A stretch of 64,000 nt of DNA from Cupriavidus sp. (GTDB lineage: Bacteria > Pseudomonadota > Gammaproteobacteria > Burkholderiales > Burkholderiaceae): contig JAPSLC010000017.1 of assembly GCA_031181345.1 (NCBI GenBank), positions 20,335-84,334 of the forward strand, given 5' to 3'. Below, in pieces: positions 1-11,317 of the stretch. Position numbers and translations under genes: made by a program. Numbering within the stretch: the stretch's first letter is position 1; each line of letters starts with the position of its first letter. Below the pieces are notes generated by a model that did not search any database, was not told the origin of the DNA, and saw nothing but the letters and a program-made list of their open reading frames with translations.

Positions 1-125
1 GGCCCGTTCATCCCCCACCATTCGGTAGTAGCAAGGTCCGCGGCGAGCCTCTAAGATTGCCGCGCCCCCGGTGCAATGCCGGGGCGCATCCCGATAAAAA
101 ACAAAGACAACCCTTCGAGAAATCC

Positions 126-872
126 ATGAACAAGACCCTGCTGATTGCCTCCATGGCACTGGCCCTCGCCGCATGCGGCGGCGGTGGCGGAGACGACGAC
201 GCACCGGCCCCGCAGCCGACCACCTCCCCGGCCGAAGGCCTGTACACCGGCAAGACCTCGGCGAACCAGGACATCGCCGGCCTCGTGCTGGACGACGGCA
301 CCTACTACATGATCTACACCTCGCTGGCGCCGGTCTCGCTCGGCGTGATCCAGGGCAAGCTGAATGCCGCCAATGGCAACTTCACGTCGAACGACGGCAA
401 GGACTTCAGCGTGACGTCGCGCGGGATTTTCGATGTGGCGGTCAACGGGTCGTATGCAAGCAAGGGCAATCTGAATGGCACGGTCCGCTATCCGGCAACG
501 GGCCAGACCGCGACCTTCACCAGCACCTACGACAAGAACTACGAACTGCCGCCGTCGCTGGCGACGCTGGCCGGTACCTACAACGGTACCTCGGTGATTC
601 CGGAAGGCGGCGAGTCGGCGACCATCACGGTGGCCGCATCGGGCACGATCAGCGGCGCAGGCGCTTCCGGCTGCCGGATCGACGGCACGGCGAAGCCCCG
701 CGCGCGCGGCAACGCCTACGACATCACCGTGACGTTCGGCCCGTCGCCCTGCGCCCGTGCGGGACAGAAGATGAGCGGAGTCGCGTATTACAGCGCGGAA
801 GATCGCAGCCTGATCGCCGCCGGCACGACCGCGGACCGGTCGGCGGGCGTGTTGTTTGTGGGCATGCGATAA
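126..872 (+). CDS. Putative lipoprotein of unknown function
   Basis: Protein of 248 residues with a bacterial lipoprotein signal: MNKTLLIASMALALAAC places the lipobox (LAAC) at Cys17. A run of Gly and Asp (GGGGGDDD) follows, a usual flexible linker after the lipid-anchored cysteine. The rest is beta-rich and polar, with two tandem-looking halves around GLYTGKTS and GTYNGTSV, and two Cys late in the chain that could pair. It is presumably exported and anchored to the outer membrane. An in-frame start at 57 exists, but only the start at 126 gives a signal peptide at the N-terminus. I recognise no named family. Similar short lipoproteins with GxYxG repeats are frequent in Burkholderiaceae; the function is unknown. 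Confidence 0.8.
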   Translation: MNKTLLIASMALALAACGGGGGDDDAPAPQPTTSPAEGLYTGKTSANQDIAGLVLDDGTYYMIYTSLAPVSLGVIQGKLNAANGNFTSNDGKDFSVTSRGIFDVAVNGSYASKGNLNGTVRYPATGQTATFTSTYDKNYELPPSLATLAGTYNGTSVIPEGGESATITVAASGTISGAGASGCRIDGTAKPRARGNAYDITVTFGPSPCARAGQKMSGVAYYSAEDRSLIAAGTTADRSAGVLFVGMR

Positions 873-1189
873 GCTGAGAAGGAGCCATGCCGCCGCCGGA
901 CAGTCGGGCGGCATGGCGTATCCCGCCTGCCCTTATCTCGCACGGCTGCCGTTAAACATTGTGTCGCCGCTTTTTGAGTGTCGGCCGAATTTTCCGATAG
1001 CCGGATTGCCGTCGTGTCGCCACACTGGCCAACGTTTCACATCTCAACCGAAACGAGGTGATCGTGACCAGATCCGGCTACTTCCATCCCGTACTGATCC
1101 TGCGCATCAACGCAATGCTTCGAAACTCGTCGTATCGAACGAGTCCGGTTCCGCCCATACTCGTTCCCTACCTCAGAACGATACGGGAC
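873..1189. other. Gap without a convincing gene, with a hairpin
   Basis: This 317-base stretch holds no ORF I can support. Just behind the lipoprotein stop is a perfect 11-bp inverted repeat (GCCATGCCGCC at 884-894 and its complement at 907-917, 12-base loop). It has no T-run, so it is at best a weak or factor-assisted terminator. The rest shows no recognised feature. Confidence 0.5.
884..917 (+). terminator. GC-rich hairpin after the lipoprotein gene
   Basis: Perfect 11-bp stem with a 12-base loop starting 12 bases after the lipoprotein stop codon. No poly-T follows, so intrinsic termination is uncertain; it may instead protect the 3' end of the transcript. Confidence 0.4.
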
Positions 1190-1270
1190 ATGACGGAGCA
1201 CGACATCAATCGAAGCTTTGAACTGGCGCTCTCCATGCTGGCGGAGGAAGGCGGCTGGACGACGGATTGA
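1190..1270 (+). CDS. Possible short ORF just upstream of the DUF1016 remnant
   Basis: A 26-codon frame (MTEHDINRSFELALSMLAEE...) ends 4 bases before the start of the DUF1016 remnant at 1275. The frame stays open upstream to a GTG at 1058. The residues look protein-like (amphipathic helix), and the tight spacing suggests translational coupling. I recognise no family. It could be the tail of a gene that belonged with the nuclease, or chance. Confidence 0.25.
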   Translation: MTEHDINRSFELALSMLAEEGGWTTD

Positions 1271-1274
1271 TGCC

Positions 1275-1738
1275 ATGGGTCGACGGAACAATGTCCCCCC
1301 GTTGCCTGAGGCGCCGCAGGCCTTAGTAGGCGACATCCGTGCACTGATCGAGGCAGCAAGAGAGCGCGCCACCTCGGCCGTGAACGGTGAACTGACCATG
1401 CTTTACTGGCGTGTCGGCCGGCGCATTCATACGCAGATTCTGGAAGGAAGGCGAGCCGAGTACGGCGAGGAAGTACTGCCTAGACTCAGCGCACAGTTGG
1501 TGAAGGACTACGGAAGCAGCTTTTCAGTAAAGAACCTTCGGCGCATGGTTCAATTCGCCGTCACCTTTCCAGACGAGCAGATTGTCGTATCGCTGATACG
1601 ACAATTGAGTTGGACGCACTTTATCGCCTTGATTCCGCTCAAGGACCCTTGCCAACGCGACTACTATGCGCAAATGCCAGTGCCGAACGGTGGAGTGTCC
1701 GAACCTTGCGCGAGCGCATCGAGCAGATTCGTCACTAA
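1275..1738 (+). pseudogene. DUF1016 (YhcG-like) nuclease gene, frameshifted and truncated
   Basis: The first roughly 135 codons match the DUF1016 N-terminal domain of the PDDEXK-type YhcG family: an AVNGELTMLYWRVGRRI segment, then a SVKNLRRMVQF segment, then a QLSWTHFIALIPLKD segment. After DYYAQM (about 1675) the frame is lost. The expected continuation ERWSVRTLRERI appears in another frame from 1682 and runs into a stop at 1736. The C-terminal PDDEXK nuclease domain (normally about 200 further residues) is absent, and the minus-strand glycosyltransferase begins within 70 bases. So the gene has a frameshift and a large 3' deletion. Intact family members are found near restriction-modification and other defence genes. 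The fragment is probably not functional. Confidence 0.8.
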
Positions 1739-1800
1739 ACGATTCTCCACAAGCGGGCCGGCGCGGGAACTCAACCCTCAGGGTTGTCAAGTTGTTGGGA

Positions 1801-2796
1801 TTATGCGCCCGCAGTGGCATGCGCCCCAGCCTTGACCTTCCCCGTCACCTGATCAATCGCCCCAATCACCTCCGGCACATCCGGCACCACGCCTTCATTG
1901 CCAATTGACACCGCGCGGCCGGGTTCCGAAATACCGAAGTGCTCGCGCGAGGTCGCGGTGAACAGCATCACCGAGGGCTTGCCCAGTGCATGGGCGAGGT
2001 GGACGAAGCCGGTGTCGGTGCCGATCACCAGATCCGCGGCGGCCACGCGCTGCGCGCATTCGGTGATCGTCATCTTGGGCAGCACCTCGGCGTCGGGGAT
2101 GCCGCGGGCCAGCACTTCGGATTGTTCCTTTTCTGCCGGCGAGCCCCAAGGCAGCTGGACGCGATAGCCGCGGGAATTTAGCTCACGGCCGACCGCGATC
2201 CAGCGTTCGGGCGGCCATTTCTTGATCTCCAGCGAGGTCGCATGGAACAGCATCGCGCGGGGCACGCCGTCGGTATTGAGCGGTGCGGCCGGCGCCGGGA
2301 TGCGCAGTTCGTAGTGTTCCTGGGGCTCTAGCTCGTAGCCGAGCGCCTTGGCGGCGACCAGGCGCATCTTGTGGCGGGCGGTGGCATCGCCATGCGGCGC
2401 GAAGATGTCCGTGTAGAACATCTCGGCGCGGGCCTCGCCCAGGTGCCTGGCGGCGTAGCCGAAGCGGCGGCGCGTGCGGGCGAGCCAGCCGACGATGGCG
2501 CTCTTGTAGACGCCGTGGACGTCCAGCACCACGTCGTACCTTTCACGGCGCAGTTCGCGCACCGCGGCGAGGATCGCGCGCAGGTCCTTCCATTGCTTCG
2601 ACTTCTTGTAGCCGCGCAGCGGTGGCGCGATCACGCGGTCGACGCCGACCGTCCAGCGGGGGATGTCGGCGCAGGAGGCATCGGCGACCCAGTCGATCTT
2701 GGCCCCGGGATAGGCATGCCGCAGATCCCAGATCAGCGGCAGCGTGTGCGCCATATCGCCAAGGGAGGTGATCTTGATAACCAGGATGCGCTTCAT
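1801..2796 (-). CDS. ADP-heptose:LPS heptosyltransferase (GT9, WaaC-like)
   Basis: 331 residues of glycosyltransferase family 9. The N-terminus (MKRILVIKITSLGDMAHTLP) has the typical SLGD loop, followed by YPGAKIDWVADASCADIP as in heptosyltransferase I. The C-terminal nucleotide-sugar domain shows WPPERW, IGTDTGFVHLAHALGKP and a final TAT-R-EHFG segment. This enzyme family adds L-glycero-D-manno-heptose to Kdo or to a preceding heptose in the LPS inner core, at the cytoplasmic face of the inner membrane. The longer reading frame reaches 2949, but the GT9 start motif fixes the start at 2796. It stands alone: the glp operon upstream ends at a strong hairpin. WaaC is the likeliest member, but WaaF or another GT9 cannot be excluded. 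Confidence 0.85.
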   Translation of the reverse strand: MKRILVIKITSLGDMAHTLPLIWDLRHAYPGAKIDWVADASCADIPRWTVGVDRVIAPPLRGYKKSKQWKDLRAILAAVRELRRERYDVVLDVHGVYKSAIVGWLARTRRRFGYAARHLGEARAEMFYTDIFAPHGDATARHKMRLVAAKALGYELEPQEHYELRIPAPAAPLNTDGVPRAMLFHATSLEIKKWPPERWIAVGRELNSRGYRVQLPWGSPAEKEQSEVLARGIPDAEVLPKMTITECAQRVAAADLVIGTDTGFVHLAHALGKPSVMLFTATSREHFGISEPGRAVSIGNEGVVPDVPEVIGAIDQVTGKVKAGAHATAGA

Positions 2797-2935
2797 GGGT
2801 GCAGGAGCGGGCCTTTGCCGCGGGGCTGAGTTTTTGCGAAGGCCGTAGTATGCACCAGAGGCTGCCGGGCGGACGTTTCCGGAGGTAACGGGGGAAGTTT
2901 GGAGCCGGGCGTGCGGTGGTTGCCCTCTCCCCCGG

Positions 2936-2961
2936 CCCCTCTCCCGCACGCGGGAGAGGGG
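2936..2961. terminator. Hairpin of the CCCCTCTCCCG family, after glpV
   Basis: A perfect 11-bp stem (CCCCTCTCCCG, loop CACG, complement) lies 36 bases past the stop of glpV on the minus strand and upstream of the glycosyltransferase. The same arm sequence recurs at 10261-10342. It probably ends the glp transport operon, although no clear T-tract follows. Confidence 0.6.
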
Positions 2962-2996
2962 AGCACTGCTGTGGGCCGGTCAGCCGGCCCAGGCCA

Positions 2997-4748
<1,752 letters not shown>

Positions 4749-4864
4749 CGATGTCTCCTCGAATGGTCCTTCCCGAAAGCGTTGCGGGTCGCGGCCGGGG
4801 AAGGATTGAGCCGCGCTACCTGCGAATACCAAGCAAATCCAAACGATCCCAACCAAGCCAACCA

Positions 4865-4900
4865 ATGCACCCCATGCACTCCATACACCCAATGCACCGC
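4865..4900. repeat. Four 9-bp tandem units upstream of glpV
   Basis: ATGCAC recurs at 4865, 4874, 4883 and 4892, exactly 9 bases apart, in units of the form ATGCACCCC with one or two substitutions. The array lies in the 178-base gap between the DUF2160 gene and glpV. It is one of several 8-13 bp arrays found in gaps of this window. Confidence 0.75.
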
Positions 4901-4926
4901 TGGACCGCGGCAAGACAAGCCGCAGA

Positions 4927-5256
4927 TCAACCCTTGCGCATCACCAGTGCCAGTACCGCCATCGACAGTACGAAGCTGATCCACACCGACGGCTCTTCCG
5001 GCAGGGAGAACCAGTTCATCATCGCCTCGCCCAGCCCAACCCAGGCGAGGTTGATCCACGCCGCGCACATCAGGCCGATGAACAGCCGGTCCCCGCGCGT
5101 GGTGGCGATCGGCAGCCAGCCTTTGCGCAGGCGCGTCGGCGAGCGCAGCTCCCAGATCGTCATGCCGATCAGCATCAGCACCACGCAGACGAAGAACACC
5201 GCGACCGGCGTGGTCCATACCATCCAGCCGAACATGGCCGTCGTTTCCATCGCCAC
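4927..5256 (-). CDS. DUF2160 small membrane protein of the glycerol transporter operon
   Basis: 109 residues with three hydrophobic segments (about 9-31, 55-72 and 90-105), matching the DUF2160 family of small integral membrane proteins found in glycerol ABC transporter operons. The conserved features include the MFGWMVWTTPVAVFF start and the W.NL.WVG.G segment. It begins 6 bases after glpQ ends, so it is translated with the permeases. It probably sits in the inner membrane and assists assembly or gating of the importer; no biochemical role is established that I know of. An internal Met at residue 3 is an alternative start. Confidence 0.82.
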   Translation of the reverse strand: MAMETTAMFGWMVWTTPVAVFFVCVVLMLIGMTIWELRSPTRLRKGWLPIATTRGDRLFIGLMCAAWINLAWVGLGEAMMNWFSLPEEPSVWISFVLSMAVLALVMRKG

Positions 5257-5262
5257 CCCCGC

Positions 5263-6076
5263 TCAGACGCGGCCCATCGCGAAGCCCTTCGCGATGTAGT
5301 GCCGCACGAACCAGATCACGATGCCGCCGGGCACGATGGTCAGCACGCCGGCCGCGGCGAGCACGCCCCAGTCCATGCCCGAGGCGGACACCGTGCGCGT
5401 CATCGTCGCGACGATCGGCTTGGCCTCGACCGAGGTCAGCGTACGCGCCAGCAGCAGCTCGACCCAGCTGAACATGAAGCAGAAGAACGCGGCGACGCCG
5501 ACCCCCGCCTTGATCAGCGGCAGGAAGATCGTCAGGAAGAAGCGCGGGAACGAATAGCCGTCGACATAGGCGGTCTCGTCGATCTCGCGCGGCACGCCCG
5601 ACATGAAGCCCTCCAGGATCCACACCGCGAGCGGCACGTTGAATACCAGGTGCGCCAGTGCGACGCCCAGGTGCGTGTCCATCAGCCCGACGCTGGTATA
5701 GAGCTGGAAGAACGGCAGCAGAAACACCGCCGGCGGCGTCATCCGGTTGGTCAGCAGCCAGAAGAACACATGCTTGTCGCCGATGAACTGGTAGCGCGAG
5801 AACGCATACGCCGCGGGCAGCGCCACCGTGACGGAAATCACGGTGTTCAGCGCGACATAGATCAGCGAGTTGATATAACCGGAGTACCAGGACGAATCGG
5901 TGAAGATGGTGCGATAGTGCTCCAGCGTGAATTGCGCCGGCCACAGCGACAGCGTCGACAGGATCTCGTCGTTGGTCTTGAACGACATGTTGAGCATCCA
6001 GTAGATCGGCAGGATCGCGAACACCAGATAGACCAGCAGGAAGGCGGCGCGCCACCAGCCGCCGCGCGAGGCCGGG

Positions 6077-6084
<8 letters not shown>
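5263..6084 (-). CDS. glpQ: Glycerol ABC transporter permease
   Basis: 273 residues with six predicted membrane helices, of the MalG-like (binding-protein-dependent transport) class. The EAA loop that contacts the ATPase is readable as EIDETAYVDGYS followed by FLPLIKAG. Ten residues before it stands the segment NVPLAVWILEGF, as usual. It pairs with the upstream permease GlpP to form the membrane channel. Its start overlaps the end of glpP by 8 bases, and DUF2160 follows after 6 bases, so the genes are translationally coupled. Assignment to glycerol rests on the operon (glpR, glpK and glpD nearby) rather than on the permease itself. Confidence 0.88.
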
Positions 6085-6954
<870 letters not shown>

Positions 6955-6958
<4 letters not shown>

Positions 6959-8085
6959 CGGACCAGCTCCTCGTCGACGTAATAGCAGGTATGGCGGTGA
7001 AAGACCGAGAGCCACGCGGTCTCGCCGGGACGCAGCGCGGCGGCCTCGTCGCCGAGGCGGGCTCGCAGCAGCGGCGAGTTGTCAAGGCCGTCGGCGCCTG
7101 CGCCAGCATCGTTGTGCTGCAGGCGCGCGGCCGCGATCCAGTAGGTGCCGATGTCCTGCGCGCGCTCGATCACCGCGGGCACTGCCTGCTCGTCGTCGGG
7201 CCGCGCCAGTCGCAGGTATTCGGGCCGCACGCCGATCTTGAACGTGCCGGCGGCCTGCAGCCGCTGCGCGATGGCCCGGTCCGCCGGCGGCGCATAGCGG
7301 CGTCCGGCCAGCTCGATCCAGCCATCGCGCCAGCGCGCCGACAGGAAGTTCATGCCGGGCGAACCGATGAAATGGCCGACGAACGTATGGGCGGGCCGCT
7401 CGAACAGCGCGTCGGCGGTGCCCACCTGCACCGCCTTGCCGCGCGACATCACCACCACCTGGTCGGCAAACGTCAGCGCTTCGGTCTGGTCGTGCGTGAC
7501 ATAGATCAGCGTCAGATGGAATTCGCGGTGGATCTCCTTGAGCTTGCGCCGCAGCTGCCATTTCAGGTGCGGGTCGATCACCGTCAACGGCTCGTCGAAC
7601 AGGATGGCGGCGACATCGTGGCGCACCAGCCCGCGCCCGAGCGAGATCTTCTGCTTGGCATCGGCCGACAGGCCGCTGGCCTGGCGATCGAGCACCGCCG
7701 ACAGGTCCAGCATCTCGGCCACCTGCCCCACCCGCTCGCGCACCTGCGCCGCCGGCACGCCGCGGTTGCGCAGCGGAAAGGCCAGGTTCTGGCCGACGGT
7801 CATGGTGTCGTAGATCACCGGGAACTGGAACACCTGCGCGATATTGCGCTCCTGGGGCGAGTGGCCGGTGACATCGCGGCCGTCGAACGACACGGTGCCC
7901 TGCGACGGCCGCAGCAGTCCCGAGATGCAGTTCAGCAGCGTGGTCTTGCCGCAGCCCGACGGCCCCAGCAGCGCATAGGCGCCGCCGTCGTCGAAGGTGA
8001 AGCGCAGCGGCAGCAGCGCATAGTCCTCGTCGCTGCGCGGATTGGGACCGTAGGCATGGGCCAGGTCCAGGTCGATGCGGGCCAT
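6955..8085 (-). CDS. glpT: Glycerol ABC transporter ATP-binding protein with altered signature motif
   Basis: 376 residues, an MsmK/UgpC-type ATPase with a C-terminal regulatory (TOBE-like) domain. Walker A is GPSGCGKTT (41-49), Walker B ILFDEP (161-166), and the switch histidine is H198 in YVTHDQTEA. The ABC signature, normally LSGGQ, is LSADAK at 139-144, which is degenerate. The partner GlpS shows the opposite pattern, so the pair probably forms one good and one poor ATP site. The start at 8085 lies 4 bases past the glpS stop; the frame to 8160 would run inside glpS. Despite the symbol, this is not the MFS glycerol-3-phosphate antiporter GlpT of enterobacteria. Confidence 0.88.
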
Positions 8086-8089
8086 GGCC

Positions 8090-9262
8090 TCAGTTCCCCA
8101 GCCCGTTGGCGGGCCGCAGATGCGCCCGGCGCGGCGCGCGGATGCATCGGCCCTGCGCATCGAACAGATAGAGCTGGGACGGATCGAGCCGCAGCGTCAC
8201 GGTCTCGCCCAGCGCCAGTTCCAGCACGCCGGGCACCTGGGCCACCAGATTGCCGACCGCGGTGTCGACGTGCACAAAGGTATCGGAGCCGGACAGCTCG
8301 GCCAGCGCGACCCGGCCCGGCAGCGGCACGCCTTCGCGCGCACGCGGCACGCCGACCGCGAGCTCGTCGTGCCGGTCCGATACGCCATCGAGCCACAGCG
8401 TGCCGGCGCGCACGCCCACGGTGACCGGGCCGGCATAGCCTTGCAGGGCATCGCCGGCATGCATCACCTGCGCGCCGTCATCCGGGCGCAGCGCCACCTC
8501 GATGCCGTCGGGCAGATGCACGGCGGCGTCGCGCCATTCGCCTGCGATCAGGTTCATCGGCGGATCGCTGAAGGCGCGCGCCACGCGCAGCGAATCGGGA
8601 TAGTGGAAGACCTCGGCCGTCGGCCCGTATTGCAGCAGCTCGCCGGCGTCGAGTACCGCGGTATGGCCGCCGAGCAGCAGCGCCTCGGCGGGCTCGGTGG
8701 TCGCGTAGATCACGGTGGCGTCGCCCTGCGCGAACAGCTGGGCCAGTTCCTCGCGCAGTTCCTCGCGCAGCTTGTAGTCCAGGTTGACCAGCGGCTCGTC
8801 CAGCAGCATCAGCGGCGCGCCCTTGGCCAGTGCCCGCGCCAGCGCGACGCGCTGCTGCTGGCCGCCGGAGAGCTCGGCGGGATGGCGCTCGAGCAGATGC
8901 TCGATATGCAGACGCGCCGCCAGCGCGCGCACCTGCCGGTCGATATCGGCGGCGCCGCGCAGCCGCAGCGGCGAGGCGATATTGTCGAACACGGTCAGCG
9001 ACGGGTAGTTGATGAACTGCTGGTAGACCATCGACACATTGCGCTGCCGTACTGGCATGCCGGTCACGTCGGCATCGTCGACCAGCACGCGGCCGGCGCT
9101 GGGGCGATCGAGCCCGGCCATCACGCGCATCAGCGATGTCTTGCCCGCCTGTGTCGCCCCGAGCAGGATCGTCACCGCGCCCGGGACCGGCGTCAGCGAC
9201 ATCGGATAGAGATGGACCTGCGAACCTGCCTGCTGCGCGATGCCTTCCAGTCTGAGCTGCAT
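8090..9262 (-). CDS. glpS: Glycerol ABC transporter ATP-binding protein lacking the switch histidine
   Basis: 390 residues and the first gene of the glycerol uptake operon. Walker A is GATQAGKTS (35-43), the signature is canonical LSGGQQQR (131-138), and Walker B is LMLLDEP (151-157). At the H-loop, where a histidine is expected, the sequence reads VIYATTEP, with Thr189 in its place. A C-terminal domain of about 140 residues resembles the TOBE regulatory domains of sugar importers. The start at 9262 matches the family; an upstream extension to 9418 would cross the presumed operator region. Transcription is divergent from glpR across a 206-base gap with AT-rich operator-like sequence. Confidence 0.88.
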   Translation of the reverse strand: MQLRLEGIAQQAGSQVHLYPMSLTPVPGAVTILLGATQAGKTSLMRVMAGLDRPSAGRVLVDDADVTGMPVRQRNVSMVYQQFINYPSLTVFDNIASPLRLRGAADIDRQVRALAARLHIEHLLERHPAELSGGQQQRVALARALAKGAPLMLLDEPLVNLDYKLREELREELAQLFAQGDATVIYATTEPAEALLLGGHTAVLDAGELLQYGPTAEVFHYPDSLRVARAFSDPPMNLIAGEWRDAAVHLPDGIEVALRPDDGAQVMHAGDALQGYAGPVTVGVRAGTLWLDGVSDRHDELAVGVPRAREGVPLPGRVALAELSGSDTFVHVDTAVGNLVAQVPGVLELALGETVTLRLDPSQLYLFDAQGRCIRAPRRAHLRPANGLGN

Positions 9263-9390
9263 CCGGTCTCCGTCAGGGTTCTGCTGCCCGGCGCGCGGCA
9301 TGGTTCGGCCCGAAGGAAGGTCGCGGATCAGCGGACACAGGGCGGGACGCAAAAAGGGACACCGGCGCGCATCGATTGCTTGCCTGCTCG

Positions 9391-9460
9391 TTTTAGTAAA
9401 GAAGCGAACAAAAAACAATAGTGCGATGCATCATTTGTTTTCGTTTTTGTTTGAACTAGA
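9391..9460. promoter_or_regulatory. Probable GlpR operator/promoter region between glpS and glpR
   Basis: The divergent gap contains an AT-rich block standing out from the GC-rich surroundings. GCGAACAAAAAACA (9404-9417) on the left is mirrored by TGTTTTCGTTTTTGTTTG on the right (9436-9453), giving several inverted copies of a GAACAAA/TTTGTTC-like half-site. DeoR-family repressors such as GlpR usually bind repeated half-sites next to their own gene. The promoters of both directions must lie here. The exact boxes cannot be fixed by eye. Confidence 0.55.
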
Positions 9461-9468
9461 ATCCCGGC

Positions 9469-10236
9469 ATGACGCTCAATCCCCGCCAGACCGCACTTCT
9501 GGAAGAAGTCCGCAGCCAGGGTTTCGCTTCCATCGAAGAGCTAGCCCGCAAGTTCGGCGTGACCCTGCAAACGGTCCGGCGCGACGTCAATCTGCTGGCG
9601 GAGAACGGCATGCTGGCGCGCTTCCACGGCGGCGTGCGGATGGATGGCTCGACCACCGAGAACATCGCCTATCGCCAGCGCCAGTTGCTCAATGCCGAAG
9701 GCAAGGCGCGCATTGCGCGCGCGGTGGCCGCCGCGGTGCCCGAAGGTTGTTCGCTGATCCTGAACATCGGCACCACGGTCGAGGAGATCGCCCGGGCGCT
9801 GGTGCATCACCGCGGCCTGCGCGTGATCACCAACAATCTGCACGTCGCCAATATCCTGGCCGACAACCAGGACTGCGAGGTAATCGTCGCCGGCGGCGTG
9901 CTGCGCGCACGCGACCGCGGCATTGTCGGCGAGGCCACCGTCGAGTTCATCGGACAGTTCAAGGTCGATATCGGGCTGATCGGCATCTCGGGGATCGAGA
10001 CCGACGGCACGCTGCGCGATTACGATTTCCGCGAGGTCAAGGTCGCGCGCACGATCATCGAGCATTCGCGCGAGGTGTGGCTGGCCGCGGATGCGACCAA
10101 GTTCAACCGGCAGGCGATGGTCGAGCTGGCGCACCTGTCACAGATCGACCGGCTCTTCACCGACGAGCCCTTGCGGGCACCGTTCGAGCAGATCGTCGCG
10201 GACAGCGGGGTGAAGTGTGTGGTGGCGGGAGAATAA
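9469..10236 (+). CDS. glpR: DeoR-family repressor of glycerol metabolism
   Basis: 255 residues. The N-terminal winged helix reads MTLNPRQTALLEEVRSQGF and then ELARKFGVTLQTVRRDVNLL, as in GlpR. The C-terminal sugar-phosphate sensor domain has the expected NIGTT, TNNLHVANIL, GEATVEFI and GISGIETDG...DYDFREV segments. GlpR-type repressors are released from DNA by glycerol-3-phosphate. The gene is divergent from the glycerol importer, and the kinase and dehydrogenase lie 2-4 kb away, which supports control of the whole set. The downstream gap to purU is filled by two hairpins that probably terminate both converging genes. Confidence 0.92.
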   Translation: MTLNPRQTALLEEVRSQGFASIEELARKFGVTLQTVRRDVNLLAENGMLARFHGGVRMDGSTTENIAYRQRQLLNAEGKARIARAVAAAVPEGCSLILNIGTTVEEIARALVHHRGLRVITNNLHVANILADNQDCEVIVAGGVLRARDRGIVGEATVEFIGQFKVDIGLIGISGIETDGTLRDYDFREVKVARTIIEHSREVWLAADATKFNRQAMVELAHLSQIDRLFTDEPLRAPFEQIVADSGVKCVVAGE

Positions 10237-10260
10237 GGCCCGGAGCTGCCCTCTCCCCTA

Positions 10261-10342
10261 CCCCTGTCCCGCATGCGGGAGAGGGGATAACGGTATGCGC
10301 GGGCTCTCTGGGTTCTCCCCTCTCCCGCTCGCGGGAGAGGGG
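10261..10342. terminator. Two tandem GC hairpins between convergent glpR and purU
   Basis: Two nearly identical palindromes: 10261-10286 (CCCCTGTCCCGC, AT, GCGGGAGAGGGG; one mismatch) and 10317-10342 (CCCCTCTCCCGC, TC, GCGGGAGAGGGG; perfect 12-bp stem). They are copies of the hairpin at 2936-2961. Lying between converging genes, they are likely bidirectional terminators or mRNA-protecting repeats; they also look like a dispersed intergenic repeat family. Confidence 0.7.
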
Positions 10343-10366
10343 CGGGGGAGAGGGCAACAGCGCTCG

Positions 10367-11233
10367 TTACTTGAAGACGACCGTCTTGTGCCCGTTCAGC
10401 AGGATGCGATGTTCCGCATGCCACTTGACCGCGCGGGCCAGCGCCACGCATTCGACATCGCGGCCGACCGCGGTCAGCTGGTCCGGGTCCATGCTGTGGT
10501 CCACGCGCTCGATCTCCTGCTCGATGATCGGGCCCTCGTCGAGGTCGGCGGTCACATAGTGGGCCGTCGCGCCGATCAGCTTGACGCCGCGATCGTGCGC
10601 CTGGTAGTAGGGCTTGGCGCCCTTGAAGCTGGGCAGGAAGGAATGGTGGATATTGATCGCGCGGCCTTCGAGCTTGCGGCACAGGTCGTTCGACAGCACC
10701 TGCATGTAGCGCGCCAGCACGACCAGGTCGATCTTCTGGTCCTGCACCACCTCGAACACCTTGGCCTCCTGCGCGGCCTTCTGCTCGGCCGACGCGTTCA
10801 TCAGCGGCAGATGGAAGAACGGAATGTCGTAGGACGCGGCCAGCTGGTAGAAATCGCGGTGGTTCGACACGATCGCGGCGATCTCGACCGGCAGCTGCCC
10901 GCTCTTGGCGCGGAACAGCAGGTCGTTCAGGCAATGGCCGATGCGCGACACCATGATCATCACGCGCGGCTTGATCGCGGCATCGAACAGCTCCCACTGC
11001 ATCGAGAACTGCTCGCCGACCGGCGCGAACGCGCTCTTGAGCGTGGCCAGCTCCGGGCCGCCCGGGGCCGCGGTGAAATGCACGCGCATGAAGAAGCGGC
11101 CGGTGTACTCGTCACCGTACTGGTCCGAATCGACGATATTGCAGCCGTGCTGGAACAGCAGTCCCGAAACGGCGTGCACGATGCCCGGCTGATCGGGGCA
11201 CGAAATGGTCAGAATAAAGCCTGGATTGCTCAT
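10367..11233 (-). CDS. purU: Formyltetrahydrofolate deformylase
   Basis: 288 residues, full length for PurU. It hydrolyses 10-formyl-THF to THF and formate, balancing one-carbon pools in the cytosol. An N-terminal ACT domain starts ILTISCPDQPGIVHAVSGLL (about 7-26). The catalytic formyltransferase-like domain shows MVSRIGHCLNDLL, then INIHHSFLPSFKGAKPY with the Asn/His pair, and GATAHYVTADLDEGPII with the catalytic Asp. It lies on the minus strand between glpR and glpK and shares direction with the NUDIX gene 84 bases upstream, so the two may be co-transcribed. There is no obvious link to glycerol metabolism. Confidence 0.95.
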   Translation of the reverse strand: MSNPGFILTISCPDQPGIVHAVSGLLFQHGCNIVDSDQYGDEYTGRFFMRVHFTAAPGGPELATLKSAFAPVGEQFSMQWELFDAAIKPRVMIMVSRIGHCLNDLLFRAKSGQLPVEIAAIVSNHRDFYQLAASYDIPFFHLPLMNASAEQKAAQEAKVFEVVQDQKIDLVVLARYMQVLSNDLCRKLEGRAINIHHSFLPSFKGAKPYYQAHDRGVKLIGATAHYVTADLDEGPIIEQEIERVDHSMDPDQLTAVGRDVECVALARAVKWHAEHRILLNGHKTVVFK

Positions 11234-11317
11234 CGTTGGTGTTCTCTGGAGGGGGCGCGTCCGGCGGGCCGGCCGCCTTACCGGCCGCTATGCAGGGCGC
11301 GGTACGGCGAGACCGCG

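Noticed and set aside
10961..11192. ORFs overlapping purU on the plus strand
   Set aside because: No motifs; purU is full length with all catalytic residues.
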